From Bacteroidota bacterium (GTDB lineage: Bacteria; Bacteroidota; JABWAT01), in the NCBI GenBank assembly GCA_013360915.1, contig JABWAT010000003.1, positions 62,001 through 126,000 on the forward strand: a stretch of DNA of 64,000 nt. The letters run 5' to 3'. Numbering within the stretch: position 1 is the first letter of the stretch; each line of letters begins with the position of its first letter. Below, piece after piece: positions 47,787 to 57,322 of the stretch. The position numbers were made by a program, and so were the translations under genes. A model generated the notes under the pieces. That model ran no database searches, was not told the origin of the DNA, and worked only from the letters and a program-made list of their open reading frames with translations.

Positions 47787-47843
47787 CTCCCCGGATTCAT
47801 ATCCGGTATTCGCTCGTTGATTTCTTTCCTTTACTCTGCCAAC

Positions 47844-49265
47844 ATGATCAGTATGGTTTATTCACCCGATGCGCGGGAAATCTGGAACAAGTGTCTGAAA
47901 GGCATCCGCAGTGATGTTTCTGCACAGGCGTTCAAAACCTGGTTTGAACCAATCACAGCTGTCAACCTGGTGGGTAACGAACTGATCATACAGGTTCCCA
48001 GTAAGTTTCATTATGAATGGCTGGAATCGAACTTTCTGAATACCATCCGGAAAAGCATTACCCACACACTGGGAGCCTCGGCAGTATTAAAGTATCAGAT
48101 TGCACAGGAAGATTCCGGACCCGATCCACTTCCCGATCCGGTTCGCACATCCGTTCAGCAGGAACCAACAGGCAAACGGCCGTCTTCTGCCGATAAGCCG
48201 GTCCGTCCGGAGGCCCCTGCTGTGGGTGACTCGATCGATTCCAATCTCAATCCACGCCACACTTTTGATTCTTTCATCAAGGGAGACAGCAATCAACTGG
48301 CAAGGGCGGCCGCCTTTGCCGTTTCAGATAACCCAGGTGGCAACAGTTTCAATCCACTCTTTATATATGGAGGGGTTGGACTGGGCAAGACCCACTTGCT
48401 GCAAGCCATCGGTAACCGGGTTAAACACCATAAACCTAATAAGAAGGTGGTTTACCTGTCCTCTGAACGGTTCACAATAGATTTTGTGAATGCCATTCAG
48501 AACAACCGGGTGAGTGAGTTTACAACCTTCTACAGGGGGGTTGATCTGCTTCTGATGGATGATGTTCAGTTTTTTTCGGGTAAGGAAAAAACCCAGGAAG
48601 AATTCTTCCACATCTTTAATACCCTTCATCAAAGCGGACGGCAGATCGTTCTGACCAGTGACCGGCCGCCAAAGGACATGAAGTTTTTTGAAGAACGGTT
48701 ACTCAGCCGGTTTCAATGGGGACTGGCAGCCGACATTCAACCGCCTGACCTCGAGACCCGTATCGCGATTCTTCATCATAAAAGCCGTGAACAGGATTTT
48801 ACCCTCGAACCGGAAATTATTGAATACATCGCCCTTAATGTCACCAACAATGTCAGACAACTGGAAGGATGTCTGGTAAAGTTAATTGCCCAATCAAGTC
48901 TCACCCATGCGACCATCACACTGGCCATGGCCCGGGATACCCTGCGTGATATTATCAAACCCTCAAAAATCAATTTGTCAATTGAGGCGATTCAGCGGAT
49001 TGTCAGTGAGTACTTCGGGATTCCTGATGACCTGCTCAGAGATTCAACCCGAAAACAGGAAATTGTTCGGGCCCGCCAGATTGCCATGTATCTGGCAAAA
49101 GAATTTACCCAATCCAGCCTGAAAACCATTGGTCTGCATTTCGGACGGCGTGATCATACCACCGTCATTCATGCCTGTGAGTCGGTGCAGAATCAGGCAG
49201 AAACAAACGATAAATACCGCCGGACGCTGGATGACATCCGCCGGAAAATTGAAATGAGTCTCTGA
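47844..49265 (+). CDS. dnaA: Chromosomal replication initiator protein DnaA
   Basis: AAA+ initiator (473 aa). Domain I begins IWNKCLKGIRSDVSAQAFKTW. Domain II is a short polar linker. Domain III has the P-loop GGVGLGKT (about 176-183) and Walker B LLLMDDVQFF. Domain IV carries the DNA-binding signature GRRDHTTVIHACESV. The open frame reaches back to 47754, but its hydrophobic leader is not DnaA-like and contains a promoter match; ATG 47844 (or 47853) is preferred. Unusually, dnaA is 9.5 kb from dnaN, separated by recF, gyrBA and lrp-glnA. The kinase gene starts directly after the stop. Confidence 0.95.
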   Translation: MISMVYSPDAREIWNKCLKGIRSDVSAQAFKTWFEPITAVNLVGNELIIQVPSKFHYEWLESNFLNTIRKSITHTLGASAVLKYQIAQEDSGPDPLPDPVRTSVQQEPTGKRPSSADKPVRPEAPAVGDSIDSNLNPRHTFDSFIKGDSNQLARAAAFAVSDNPGGNSFNPLFIYGGVGLGKTHLLQAIGNRVKHHKPNKKVVYLSSERFTIDFVNAIQNNRVSEFTTFYRGVDLLLMDDVQFFSGKEKTQEEFFHIFNTLHQSGRQIVLTSDRPPKDMKFFEERLLSRFQWGLAADIQPPDLETRIAILHHKSREQDFTLEPEIIEYIALNVTNNVRQLEGCLVKLIAQSSLTHATITLAMARDTLRDIIKPSKINLSIEAIQRIVSEYFGIPDDLLRDSTRKQEIVRARQIAMYLAKEFTQSSLKTIGLHFGRRDHTTVIHACESVQNQAETNDKYRRTLDDIRRKIEMSL

Positions 49266-49901
49266 GTGGCAGGCAACAGGCGCTTTTTTATTGGCATTGC
49301 AGGAAGCATCGGGTCGGGCAAATCATCGATTACCACGTTGCTGGCAAAACAGTACGGTTTCCGTCCTTTTTTCGAATCGGTGGATGACAATCCCTATCTC
49401 GAAGATTTCTACAATGACATGTCGAGATGGTCGTTCCATCTTCAGATTTACTTTCTATCCTCCCGTTTTCGTCAGCAGAATCAGCTGGCAGGGTCAAAAG
49501 AGTCCATCATCATGGATCGGACCATCTATGAGGACGCAGAAATCTTTGCCAGAAACCTGTATGAAATCGGCAAGATGGATGAGCGGGATTATCAGAATTA
49601 TCTGGCAATATACAGAGAAATGACCTCCTTTCTCGAGATTCCCGATCTGCTGGTTTATCTGAGGGCCTCGGTTCCAACCCTGGTCAGGCAGATACAGAAA
49701 CGGGGTAGGGACTACGAATCGGCGATCTCTATCGACTACCTCAACCGATTGAATTCATTGTATGAAGACTGGATTGCCCGGTACTCCATGGGGCCCAAGC
49801 TGATCATTGAAACAGATGATCTCGACTTTGTGAACCGGGCCGAAGATTTTGGAGTTGTACTTCAGATGATAGACCGCCGCCTGAACAATCTGTTTGGATG
49901 A
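49266..49901 (+). CDS. Deoxynucleoside kinase
   Basis: A 211-residue deoxyadenosine/deoxyguanosine-type kinase that salvages deoxynucleosides to monophosphates. P-loop GIAGSIGSGKSS near the N-terminus, then EDFYNDMSRWSFHLQIYFLSSRF, given by key part MSRWSFHLQ, and MDRTIYEDAEIFA with the DR(S/T) catalytic motif. The lid region has RGRDYESAI. It begins with GTG directly after the dnaA stop codon, so the two are almost certainly one transcript. Which deoxynucleoside it prefers is not evident. Confidence 0.9.
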   Translation: MAGNRRFFIGIAGSIGSGKSSITTLLAKQYGFRPFFESVDDNPYLEDFYNDMSRWSFHLQIYFLSSRFRQQNQLAGSKESIIMDRTIYEDAEIFARNLYEIGKMDERDYQNYLAIYREMTSFLEIPDLLVYLRASVPTLVRQIQKRGRDYESAISIDYLNRLNSLYEDWIARYSMGPKLIIETDDLDFVNRAEDFGVVLQMIDRRLNNLFG

Positions 49902-49913
49902 ATGCACTCAGAC

Positions 49914-49944
49914 TTGCATCAGGATAGATAAAAATCTAAATTTG
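49914..49944 (+). promoter_or_regulatory. Putative Bacteroidota-type promoter for rpmH-rnpA
   Basis: TTG (49914-49916), a 20-base spacer and TAAATTTG (49937-49944) match TTG-TAnnTTTG. It ends 36 bases before the rpmH ATG in a 79-base intergenic gap. Confidence 0.55.
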
Positions 49945-49980
49945 CGGTTCTTTAAAATTTAATGGTGGGGACCTTTAGTT

Positions 49981-50127
49981 ATGAAACGGACTTTTCAGCC
50001 AAGTAACCGGAAGCGTAAAAACAAGCATGGATTCCGGTCACGGATGGCCTCAAAAAATGGTCGGTTGGTGTTGAAGCGCCGGCGTGCAAAAGGAAGAAAG
50101 CGTCTGACCGTCAGCGATTCGTTCTGA
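49981..50127 (+). CDS. rpmH: Large ribosomal subunit protein bL34
   Basis: A 48-residue, very basic protein beginning [20 protein letters not shown] and containing [19 protein letters not shown], the unmistakable bL34 signature. It binds 23S rRNA in the 50S subunit. The rnpA gene begins nine bases after its stop, the usual pairing near dnaA. Confidence 0.97.
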   Translation: MKRTFQPSNRKRKNKHGFRSRMASKNGRLVLKRRRAKGRKRLTVSDSF

Positions 50128-50136
50128 TTTATCTGA

Positions 50137-50562
50137 GTGCCTGAAGCCAGGGAGTCAAAGGGACTCTACCGCTCACGGGTAATCAGAGGAAAAGACCGGT
50201 TAACGGCCATTTATGAAAATGGATCCGTCTTCCGGTCCTCATCAGTCCTGGTCCGGTTCCTGTTAGAACCCAACCGGTATCAGCCACAGGAACCCGTTCA
50301 GGTGGCATTTACCATCTCTCGCCGGGTTGGCAATGCGGTCCGGAGAAACCAGATCCGCAGATGGATGCGCGAGTCCATCCGGCTCCGGTTTTCTGAGCTG
50401 CAGCGGATTCCCGTTCCTGTGGACAATACCCTGTCAATTGTACTTTCCTACCGGAGTGTGACAGGTACCAGTCCCGGATGGAAAGAAATTCAATCATCGG
50501 TAGAATCGGTTGTGGGCCGTCTGGTGGCACTTGGTGAAAAAGGTTTTTCTGCTCGTCATTAA
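50137..50562 (+). CDS. rnpA: Ribonuclease P protein component
   Basis: Protein subunit of RNase P (141 aa), which binds the tRNA 5' leader. The RNR signature is [18 protein letters not shown] (62-79). Starts at a GTG at 50137. The C-terminus overlaps yidD by 29 bases. The RNA partner gene (rnpB) is not in the window. Confidence 0.93.
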   Translation: MPEARESKGLYRSRVIRGKDRLTAIYENGSVFRSSSVLVRFLLEPNRYQPQEPVQVAFTISRRVGNAVRRNQIRRWMRESIRLRFSELQRIPVPVDNTLSIVLSYRSVTGTSPGWKEIQSSVESVVGRLVALGEKGFSARH

Positions 50563-50743
50563 AGGATACCAGGCAATTATATCGCCATGGCTTCCTGCTT
50601 CCTGTCGGTTTGTTCCCACCTGTTCAGTTTACACGAGTCTTGCAATTGAGAAATACGGTGCCTGGAAAGGAAGTCTGCTGGGCTTCAGGCGAATCCTGAA
50701 ATGCCATCCTTTCCATCCCGGAGGTTTTGACCCCCTTCCCTGA
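50534..50743 (+). CDS. yidD: Membrane protein insertion efficiency factor YidD
   Basis: A 69-residue protein with the family core [20 protein letters not shown] and [12 protein letters not shown]. It assists YidC-dependent insertion at the inner membrane. The start is taken as GTG 50534 (the preceding TTG is also possible); the first codons overlap rnpA in another frame. yidC starts 12 bases downstream. Confidence 0.93.
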   Translation: MKKVFLLVIKGYQAIISPWLPASCRFVPTCSVYTSLAIEKYGAWKGSLLGFRRILKCHPFHPGGFDPLP

Positions 50744-50755
50744 TCTTGGAGATTT

Positions 50756-52486
50756 ATGGATCGTCAACAAGTTATTGGTCTGGTTTTAATTACCGTCATC
50801 TTCATCGGTTGGTTTTACTGGTCCTATGAACAGCAAAGGGACTATGTCAGCCGGACTCCGGCTCAGGTTACCGATTCCACGGTTGTGGCTGAACAGAAAC
50901 CGGTTCAGATCCAACCCGAGCAACCCCAAACCAACCAGGTAACCACCGATACCAGCCGGTTTGTACCTGTGACTGGCCCGGAGACGCTGACAGTGATCAC
51001 CAAAGAGTACACTGCCAAATTGTCCCGGGATGGCGCACGTCTGACCAGCTTTAAAGTCAACCACTATCTCGAAAACGGGTCTCCCGCTGAATTGCTTCCG
51101 GGCGGAGCAGGTCACGGACTGAATTATCAGCTGCAACTGGCTGATGGCGCTTTGCTGCAAACTCAATCCCTGACTTTTCAGGTATCGGGAAGTGACAGCC
51201 TGTTTCAGCTGAATTCTCCAGGTGATTCGGTTACCATTCGCTTTGAATCTAAGACTCGTGCCGGGGAAATCATCGGAATGGTGTATCGTTTCTATGGTTC
51301 CGGCTTCAGAATCGGACATCAGCTCTACCTGAGCGGATGGCAGAATGGGCTTGCGGCACAACAGATCCAACTGCAATGGAAAGATGGACTTCGCCTGACC
51401 GAACCTGATAAAACTGTGGAAGCTTCTTCGGCAGAGGCCATGTTCAGATCAGACGAAGACAATGACTATCTGAATGCCACCGCCACCGATGAAGATGAAG
51501 AACTCATCTATCCCAAAGCGTTTAACTGGTCTTCTATCAGAACCAAATACTTCGCTGTGGCCATTCTGAATACCGATCAGAAGGCTGGCTCCGTGCGGCT
51601 GACCGGCCGAACTTATAATGACAAGAACGGTCACCCCGAGGAAAAGTATACCATGGTTCACTTTTTCTCCTATCAGCGTGAATCCTACTTCAGTAAAACC
51701 TCGACCATTTTCCTGACGCCGCTTGATTACTATTACCTGAAGGGACTGGATCTTGAACTTCACAACATCATGTCTCTGGGTTTACCTTATCTGGTAAAGC
51801 CGATTTCTGAATATTTCATTTTACCGCTATTTATCTTCCTTCATGACTGGATTCCTTCCTGGGGTCTTGTCATCATCGTCTTTACTATCCTGATCAAAAT
51901 TCTCCTTTATCCACTGACCGAAAGTCAGACAGCCGGATTTAAAAAAATGGCTGAAGTGGCTCCTAAAATGAAGGAAATACAGGATAAGTACTCCAACGAT
52001 AAGGAGCGAATGCAGCAGGAAATGCTGAAATTGTACCGTGAACACGGGTACAATCCGCTGGGAGGCTGTCTGCCACTGCTTCTGCAAATGCCCATTCTGT
52101 TTGCGCTCTATATCGTCTTCGCAAATGCCATCGAGTTTCGTCAGGCTGAATTCCTCTGGATTTCGGATCTGAGTCTGCCCGATGTTCTGGTGCCATTGCC
52201 ATTCCATATTCCGATTTATGGTGCTCATATCTCCTTGTTTGCTTTGCTGGTCGCTTGTTCACAAATCTGGCAAATGAAACTTCAGCCCCAGACAAACAAG
52301 GAACAGGCTGCCATTATGATGTGGGTATTTCCGATCATGATGTTATTGATATTCAATAACTTATCCTCTGGTCTGAACATGTACTACTTCCTGTTTAACC
52401 TGCTGACGATCGCACAAACCTGGTTCTTCAACCGTCGTCAATCCAGCTTGCTGGAATCAGGAGCCTCTGATAAAAAACCAGGATGA
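50756..52486 (+). CDS. yidC: Membrane protein insertase YidC
   Basis: An Oxa1-family insertase (576 aa) with an N-terminal helix (VIGLVLITVIFIGWFYWSY), a large periplasmic domain (about 60-340) with beta strands, and five C-terminal helices starting at GLVIIVFTILIKILLYPLTE. The cytoplasmic hairpin PKMKEIQDKYSNDKERMQQE and NPLGGCLPLLLQMPILFAL are the family's functional blocks. Its stop overlaps the mnmE start by four bases. Confidence 0.96.
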   Translation: MDRQQVIGLVLITVIFIGWFYWSYEQQRDYVSRTPAQVTDSTVVAEQKPVQIQPEQPQTNQVTTDTSRFVPVTGPETLTVITKEYTAKLSRDGARLTSFKVNHYLENGSPAELLPGGAGHGLNYQLQLADGALLQTQSLTFQVSGSDSLFQLNSPGDSVTIRFESKTRAGEIIGMVYRFYGSGFRIGHQLYLSGWQNGLAAQQIQLQWKDGLRLTEPDKTVEASSAEAMFRSDEDNDYLNATATDEDEELIYPKAFNWSSIRTKYFAVAILNTDQKAGSVRLTGRTYNDKNGHPEEKYTMVHFFSYQRESYFSKTSTIFLTPLDYYYLKGLDLELHNIMSLGLPYLVKPISEYFILPLFIFLHDWIPSWGLVIIVFTILIKILLYPLTESQTAGFKKMAEVAPKMKEIQDKYSNDKERMQQEMLKLYREHGYNPLGGCLPLLLQMPILFALYIVFANAIEFRQAEFLWISDLSLPDVLVPLPFHIPIYGAHISLFALLVACSQIWQMKLQPQTNKEQAAIMMWVFPIMMLLIFNNLSSGLNMYYFLFNLLTIAQTWFFNRRQSSLLESGASDKKPG

Positions 52487-53844
52487 GACCCACCGATGAT
52501 CTGATTGCAGCACTGGCCACACCACCGGGTTATGCCGGCCTGGCTGTGATCAGAGTATCGGGACCTGGTTCCATCGAAAAGGTGGCTGGCTTTCTTACCC
52601 AGCCTGGTCTTGAAAAAGCTGCAGGTAACACCCTTCATTATTCAAAATTCGCCGGCCACGATAAACAGATCATTGATGAGGTGATCTGCGCCGTTTTCCG
52701 TTCCCCCAAAAGTTTTACCACCGAGGATACAGTTGAAATTTCCTGCCATGGGGGACCTGTCCTGTATCAGGCTATTCTCCAGGAATTGTTTAGATCAGGA
52801 GTCCGGCCGGCTGACCCGGGTGAGTTCACCCAACGTGCTTACCTCAATGGCCGGATTGATCTGGCCCAGGCCGAGGCCATCGCCGATCTGATTCATTCAT
52901 CCACCCAACTGTCTCGTCAGGCATCGCTGTATCAACTTTCAGGATCCTATTCAAAAAAGCTGGCCTCTCTGAGAGCTCAGCTGATTCATCTCATTTCTCT
53001 TCTTGAACTCGAATTGGATTTTTCAGAGGAGGATGTTGAGTTTGCTTCGCGGGAGGATCTGCTTTCCAGAATTGATGATACCACCGCTTATCTTTCCAAT
53101 CTGATGGAAAGTTATCTGGTCGGACGGATCATCCGTGATGGGATCCGGCTGGTCATCGCCGGGAAACCCAATGCCGGCAAATCGACGTTATTGAACACAC
53201 TGACCGGCGAGGATCGGGCTATTGTGACGGACATACCAGGAACCACACGGGATACACTCGATGTGCAGCTCTCACTGGGTGGTCTTCGGTTTATTGTAAC
53301 GGACACAGCTGGCTTAAGAGAAACCACTGACATTGTTGAACGTCTTGGCGTGGAACGGACCCATGAGGCAATCCGGCAGGCGGCTGTTCTGATCTATCTG
53401 ATCGACAACGGAGTCGGTCCGGATGAAAATGAGCGGGCTTTTATAAATCAGTTGAAGCAGGACCATCCGCAGATGTCCGTTTTAGTGGTGGCCAGCAAGA
53501 GTGATCAGCCAGGGGCGATTCTCTTTGACCGGGATTGTCAGATCAGCGCACGAACGGGAGAGGGAATGGAAGTGCTTACCTCTCTTCTGATCAGGACGGC
53601 CACCGGAGATCGTCCGCTGGATGCTGCGGCTGAATCGGTAACCAATGCCCGTCACTTTCATGCCATGGAAGCAGCCAGCCGCCATCTGACCGAAGCAAAG
53701 CATGCCATTCAAATGTCGGTCAGTCCGGACTTTATATCTGCGGATATCCGTCGGGCGATCAACTGTATCGGAGAGATCACCGGCGAGGTGACAACAGATG
53801 AGATTCTTGGTCATATCTTTTCGTCGTTTTGTATAGGGAAGTAA
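52483..53844 (+). CDS. mnmE: tRNA modification GTPase MnmE
   Basis: Partner of MnmG in making 5-carboxymethylaminomethyl-uridine at the tRNA wobble position (453 aa). N-terminal folate-binding domain (ATPPGYAGLAVIRVSG). G domain with GKPNAGKS (227-234), DIPGTTRD, DTAG (274-277) and ASKSDQ in place of the usual NKxD. The C-terminus ends FSSFCIGK, the conserved CIGK tail holding the catalytic cysteine. Overlaps yidC by 4 bases. Confidence 0.96.
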   Translation: MRPTDDLIAALATPPGYAGLAVIRVSGPGSIEKVAGFLTQPGLEKAAGNTLHYSKFAGHDKQIIDEVICAVFRSPKSFTTEDTVEISCHGGPVLYQAILQELFRSGVRPADPGEFTQRAYLNGRIDLAQAEAIADLIHSSTQLSRQASLYQLSGSYSKKLASLRAQLIHLISLLELELDFSEEDVEFASREDLLSRIDDTTAYLSNLMESYLVGRIIRDGIRLVIAGKPNAGKSTLLNTLTGEDRAIVTDIPGTTRDTLDVQLSLGGLRFIVTDTAGLRETTDIVERLGVERTHEAIRQAAVLIYLIDNGVGPDENERAFINQLKQDHPQMSVLVVASKSDQPGAILFDRDCQISARTGEGMEVLTSLLIRTATGDRPLDAAAESVTNARHFHAMEAASRHLTEAKHAIQMSVSPDFISADIRRAINCIGEITGEVTTDEILGHIFSSFCIGK

Positions 53845-53849
53845 GCAGG

Positions 53850-55727
53850 GTGTTTGTAGTAGACGAAACTTACGATGTCATTGTAGTTGGCGGAGGCCAT
53901 GCCGGTTGTGAGGCAGCCTGGGCTTCAGCCAGAATGGGTTTGAACACCCTGATGGTAACCATGAATCTGAATACCATTGCTCAGATGTCCTGCAATCCGG
54001 CCATCGGAGGAACCGCCAAGGGTCATCTCGTCAGAGAAATCGATGCCCTGGGTGGTGTGATGGGCCGGGTCATTGATCAGACAGGAATTCAGTTCAGAAT
54101 GCTGAACCGCAGCAAAGGACCAGCGGTCTGGTCTCCGCGAGCCCAGGCAGATCGGACGGCCTACGCAATCACCATGAGAAAACTACTCGAAACGCTCCCC
54201 AGCCTTTCGTTCAGGCAGGATTCGGTTCATGATCTGATCATTGAGGACCGGCGGGTTACCGGTATCAGAACCACACTTGGAGTGACAATCCGAGCCCGGG
54301 CGGTTGTGCTGACGACGGGTACTTTCATGAACGGATTGATGCATATCGGATTAAAAAACCTGCACGGAGGCAGGAGTGGGGAAGCTTCGAGTACCGGCAT
54401 TACCGAGACTTTGGTGAATCATGGATTTGTCTTTGGCCGTCTGAAAACAGGCACTCCTCCCCGGATTGACAGCCGGTCAGTGGACTACAGCAAAGTCGAA
54501 GCTCAGCCCGGGGACACACCGCCCTCTCCCTTTTCATTCTATTCGTCGGGTATCACGCAGCCGCAAATCGACATGTACATGACGCGTACCACCGAGGAAA
54601 CCCATTCCGTTTTAAAAACCGGCTTTGATGAAAGTCCCATGTTTACCGGACGGATTCAGGGAATCGGTCCGCGTTACTGTCCGTCGATTGAGGACAAGAT
54701 CAATCGGTTTGCCGACAAAGAATCACATCAGTTGTTTCTGGAGCCGGAAGGAATCGGCACCAACGAAATGTATATCAATGGTTTCTCGACCTCCTTACCC
54801 GAACCGGTACAGTACCAGGCACTGCGCACCATTCCGGGTCTTGAGAAAGTGAAAATGATCAGACCGGGTTATGCCATCGAGTATGATTATTTTCCGCCGT
54901 ATCAGATTCGGGTCAGCACCGAAACAAAAACCATCAGGGGGCTTTTCTTCGCCGGTCAGATTAATGGTACCAGCGGATACGAAGAGGCTGCCGCCCAGGG
55001 ACTCGTGGCCGGAATCAACGCGGGTCTTTATTGCAGGAACGCAGACCCCTTCGTTCTGAAACGAAGTGAAGCCTACATGGGAGTGCTCATGGATGATCTG
55101 GTCAGCAAGGGGACCGACGAACCTTACCGGATGTTTACCAGCCGGGCCGAACACCGCATTGCTCTTCGTCAGGACAATGCAGATCGCCGGCTGATGGAAA
55201 TGGGATATCAGCTTGGACTGGTGGATGAGTGGAAGTACAAAAGAATGGTCTCCAAACGGACCTTCATTCAGGAACTATTTCAGCTTTCACAACGGATTGC
55301 CGTCACACCGGCACAGGTTAACACGTATCTGGAGCGGTGCGGATCCACTCCGATTGAACAAAAAGTGAAACTTTCCGACTTATTAAAGCGTCCGGAAGTC
55401 GATTTGGCGGAAATATCCTCTCAAGTTCAAGAAATACAAGTACTTATGACGAATTTCGACCATTCGGAAAGCTATTTGCCGGATGCTGAAATTGAGATAA
55501 AATACGAGGGCTATCTGAAGCGGGAATTGGAGCAGATTGAAAAGGTTCATCAGATGGATGGCTATCCCATTCCCGATAAAATGAACTATGATTCCATCAA
55601 ATCTCTGTCTACGGAAGGTCGCGAAAAACTGAAACGCATGAAACCAGAAACCATTGGTCAGGCCAGCCGGATACCGGGAGTGACCGCCTCTGATGTAAGT
55701 GTGTTGCTGATTTATCTGAGGCATTAA
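53850..55727 (+). CDS. mnmG: tRNA uridine 5-carboxymethylaminomethyl modification enzyme MnmG
   Basis: FAD-dependent partner of MnmE (about 625 aa). The FAD fold begins YDVIVVGGGHAGCEAAWASA. Downstream are CNPAIGGTAKGHLVREIDA, LNRSKGPAVWSPRAQ, LKTGTPPRID and the C-terminal helical domain. A TTG at 53829 is open but I prefer the GTG at 53850, which begins FVVDETYDVIV and lies just after the mnmE stop. Directly followed by rsmG with no gap. Confidence 0.96.
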   Translation: MFVVDETYDVIVVGGGHAGCEAAWASARMGLNTLMVTMNLNTIAQMSCNPAIGGTAKGHLVREIDALGGVMGRVIDQTGIQFRMLNRSKGPAVWSPRAQADRTAYAITMRKLLETLPSLSFRQDSVHDLIIEDRRVTGIRTTLGVTIRARAVVLTTGTFMNGLMHIGLKNLHGGRSGEASSTGITETLVNHGFVFGRLKTGTPPRIDSRSVDYSKVEAQPGDTPPSPFSFYSSGITQPQIDMYMTRTTEETHSVLKTGFDESPMFTGRIQGIGPRYCPSIEDKINRFADKESHQLFLEPEGIGTNEMYINGFSTSLPEPVQYQALRTIPGLEKVKMIRPGYAIEYDYFPPYQIRVSTETKTIRGLFFAGQINGTSGYEEAAAQGLVAGINAGLYCRNADPFVLKRSEAYMGVLMDDLVSKGTDEPYRMFTSRAEHRIALRQDNADRRLMEMGYQLGLVDEWKYKRMVSKRTFIQELFQLSQRIAVTPAQVNTYLERCGSTPIEQKVKLSDLLKRPEVDLAEISSQVQEIQVLMTNFDHSESYLPDAEIEIKYEGYLKRELEQIEKVHQMDGYPIPDKMNYDSIKSLSTEGREKLKRMKPETIGQASRIPGVTASDVSVLLIYLRH

Positions 55728-56432
55728 ATGGTTCCACGTGAAACGTTTTTACAATGGGCTGAATCAGAACGAAAGTGGCTGGAACTCTTTGCTGACCGTA
55801 ACCAGCTGTCCTTGACAGTTGAACAAGTGGATCAACTTCTTCGCTATGGCGCCGGACTCAGAGAAATCAATCAGATTCATAATCTGGTCTCGCGGAAGGA
55901 CGAAGAGGGAATCATCAGGCGCCATATCGCTCACGCTCTTACCATCCTGTATTATTGTACCATACCCGATGATGGTTCCCTGGCTGACTGGGGGAGCGGG
56001 GGAGGGATTCCCGGTATCCCCCTTTCCATTTGCCTGCCCCGACAATCGGTTGCACTGATCGACAGTATTCAGAAGAAATCAGATGCACAGCAGGAGATGA
56101 TTCAGTACCTGGGGTTAACCAATTGCAAAGCAATCCGTGGCCGGATTGAAGAGCTAGGAAGTCATTACCCAGCCAAGGTGGTGGTGGCCAGGGCTGTTGC
56201 AGATCTGACCGACTTATTTAAGTGGGGCAAGACGTGGATGGCCACCCAGACCCAACAGTTTATTCTGCTGAAGGGAACGACCTTCACCGAAGAGTTGAAA
56301 CAATTACCCATGGCATCGAAGCAATTGATTGAGGATATCCGACTTCATTCCATTGATCTGTTCGGACATGAAGAAATCGGAGAGAACAAACTCGTGGCTG
56401 AAATATGGATAAAAAAACACAAGATCAACTGA
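55728..56432 (+). CDS. rsmG: 16S rRNA (guanine-527-N7)-methyltransferase RsmG
   Basis: A 234-residue SAM-dependent methyltransferase. Typical blocks are INQIHNLVSRKDEEGIIRRH, given by key part HNLVSR, the SAM loop DWGSGGGIPGIPLSI, and VVVARAVADL. It starts immediately after mnmG. The first codons after ATG (VPRETF) are encoded by a parS-like palindrome. In many bacteria parA and parB follow rsmG; here murQ and mfd follow. Confidence 0.94.
   Translation: MVPRETFLQWAESERKWLELFADRNQLSLTVEQVDQLLRYGAGLREINQIHNLVSRKDEEGIIRRHIAHALTILYYCTIPDDGSLADWGSGGGIPGIPLSICLPRQSVALIDSIQKKSDAQQEMIQYLGLTNCKAIRGRIEELGSHYPAKVVVARAVADLTDLFKWGKTWMATQTQQFILLKGTTFTEELKQLPMASKQLIEDIRLHSIDLFGHEEIGENKLVAEIWIKKHKIN
55730..55745. 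other. parS site in the start of rsmG
   Basis: GGTTCCACGTGAAACG contains the full 14-base palindromic core GTTNCACGTGAAAC of the ParB-binding parS consensus TGTTNCACGTGAAACA; only the two outermost bases differ. It overlaps the rsmG start codon region. Confidence 0.85.
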
Positions 56433-57322
56433 TCCTCCAACTGGGTCGGCTGGCAACCGAAACCACGTCTGAAGAGTGGCCAGACTGGTGTCTGGAATCC
56501 AATGAATCCATCCTTCAGTATCAGCTTGCAGACTACCATCGGATGGTGACGAGTCTCGAACCAGTCATTCCTTTACTATCCAGACTGATTGATCGGGCCG
56601 TTTCCATACTGGGAAACGGAGGGTCAGTAATTTATGCAGGAGCCGGTACATCGGGAAGATTGGGTGTACTGGATTCGTCTGAATGTCCACCTACATTCGG
56701 GGTTCCGCCGACAATGGTCAGAGGAGTCATCGCCGGAGGAGACCGTGCACTAAGATCATCGGTCGAAGGAGCGGAGGATAATCGGGAACAGGCCCGGGTT
56801 GATTATCAATCATCCTCGATCAGACCAGAGGACCTGGTAATCGGAATAACCGCTTCCAGCAGAACACCGTGGGTACTTGAGTTCCTCATGGCCCATAAGG
56901 AAGTGGGCGGGATGACCGGACTTCTTGTATGCAATACAACAGAATTAAGCGCCTACAGCTATGTGGATCATCTGTTGCCTCTTCAGGCAGGAAATGAGAT
57001 GATAACGGGCTCTACCCGTCTGAAATCAGGCACGCTGACTAAAATGGTGCTGAATCTCTTTTCTTCCATCACTTTTATCCGCCTGGGAAAAACCTACAAA
57101 AACAGAATGGTTGATCTGGTAGCAGTGAATGAAAAGCTGAAAGCACGGGCAGTAAAGACCATGATGGAACTGACCGCTTTGCCAGCAGACGAATGCAGAA
57201 CCTACCTGGAACGATCAGATTTCCAACTCAAAACAGCGTTGGTTTGCCACCAGAGAAAGGTAATTCCGACTGTCGCCAGAGAGCTGATCGAAAAGGACCC
57301 TCTCGTTTTATACCATTCATGA
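56405..57322 (+). CDS. murQ: N-acetylmuramic acid 6-phosphate etherase
   Basis: A 305-residue SIS-fold enzyme that splits the lactyl ether of MurNAc-6-phosphate during cell-wall recycling. The signature is GGSVIYAGAGTSGRLGVLDSSECPPTFG, given by key part AGTSGRLGVLDSSECPPTFG, followed by AGGDRALRSSVEGAEDN and VIGITASSRTPWV. Its ATG lies within the end of rsmG (28-base overlap). Its stop overlaps the mfd start (ATGA), so three genes are coupled. No anmK or transporter for recycling is in view. Confidence 0.94.
   Translation: MDKKTQDQLILQLGRLATETTSEEWPDWCLESNESILQYQLADYHRMVTSLEPVIPLLSRLIDRAVSILGNGGSVIYAGAGTSGRLGVLDSSECPPTFGVPPTMVRGVIAGGDRALRSSVEGAEDNREQARVDYQSSSIRPEDLVIGITASSRTPWVLEFLMAHKEVGGMTGLLVCNTTELSAYSYVDHLLPLQAGNEMITGSTRLKSGTLTKMVLNLFSSITFIRLGKTYKNRMVDLVAVNEKLKARAVKTMMELTALPADECRTYLERSDFQLKTALVCHQRKVIPTVARELIEKDPLVLYHS

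Noticed and set aside
47754-47843. N-terminal extension of dnaA by 30 codons
   Set aside because: Hydrophobic and not DnaA-like, and it contains a promoter match. A GGGGA before 47754 looks like a ribosome-binding site but is also part of a DnaA-box-like site.
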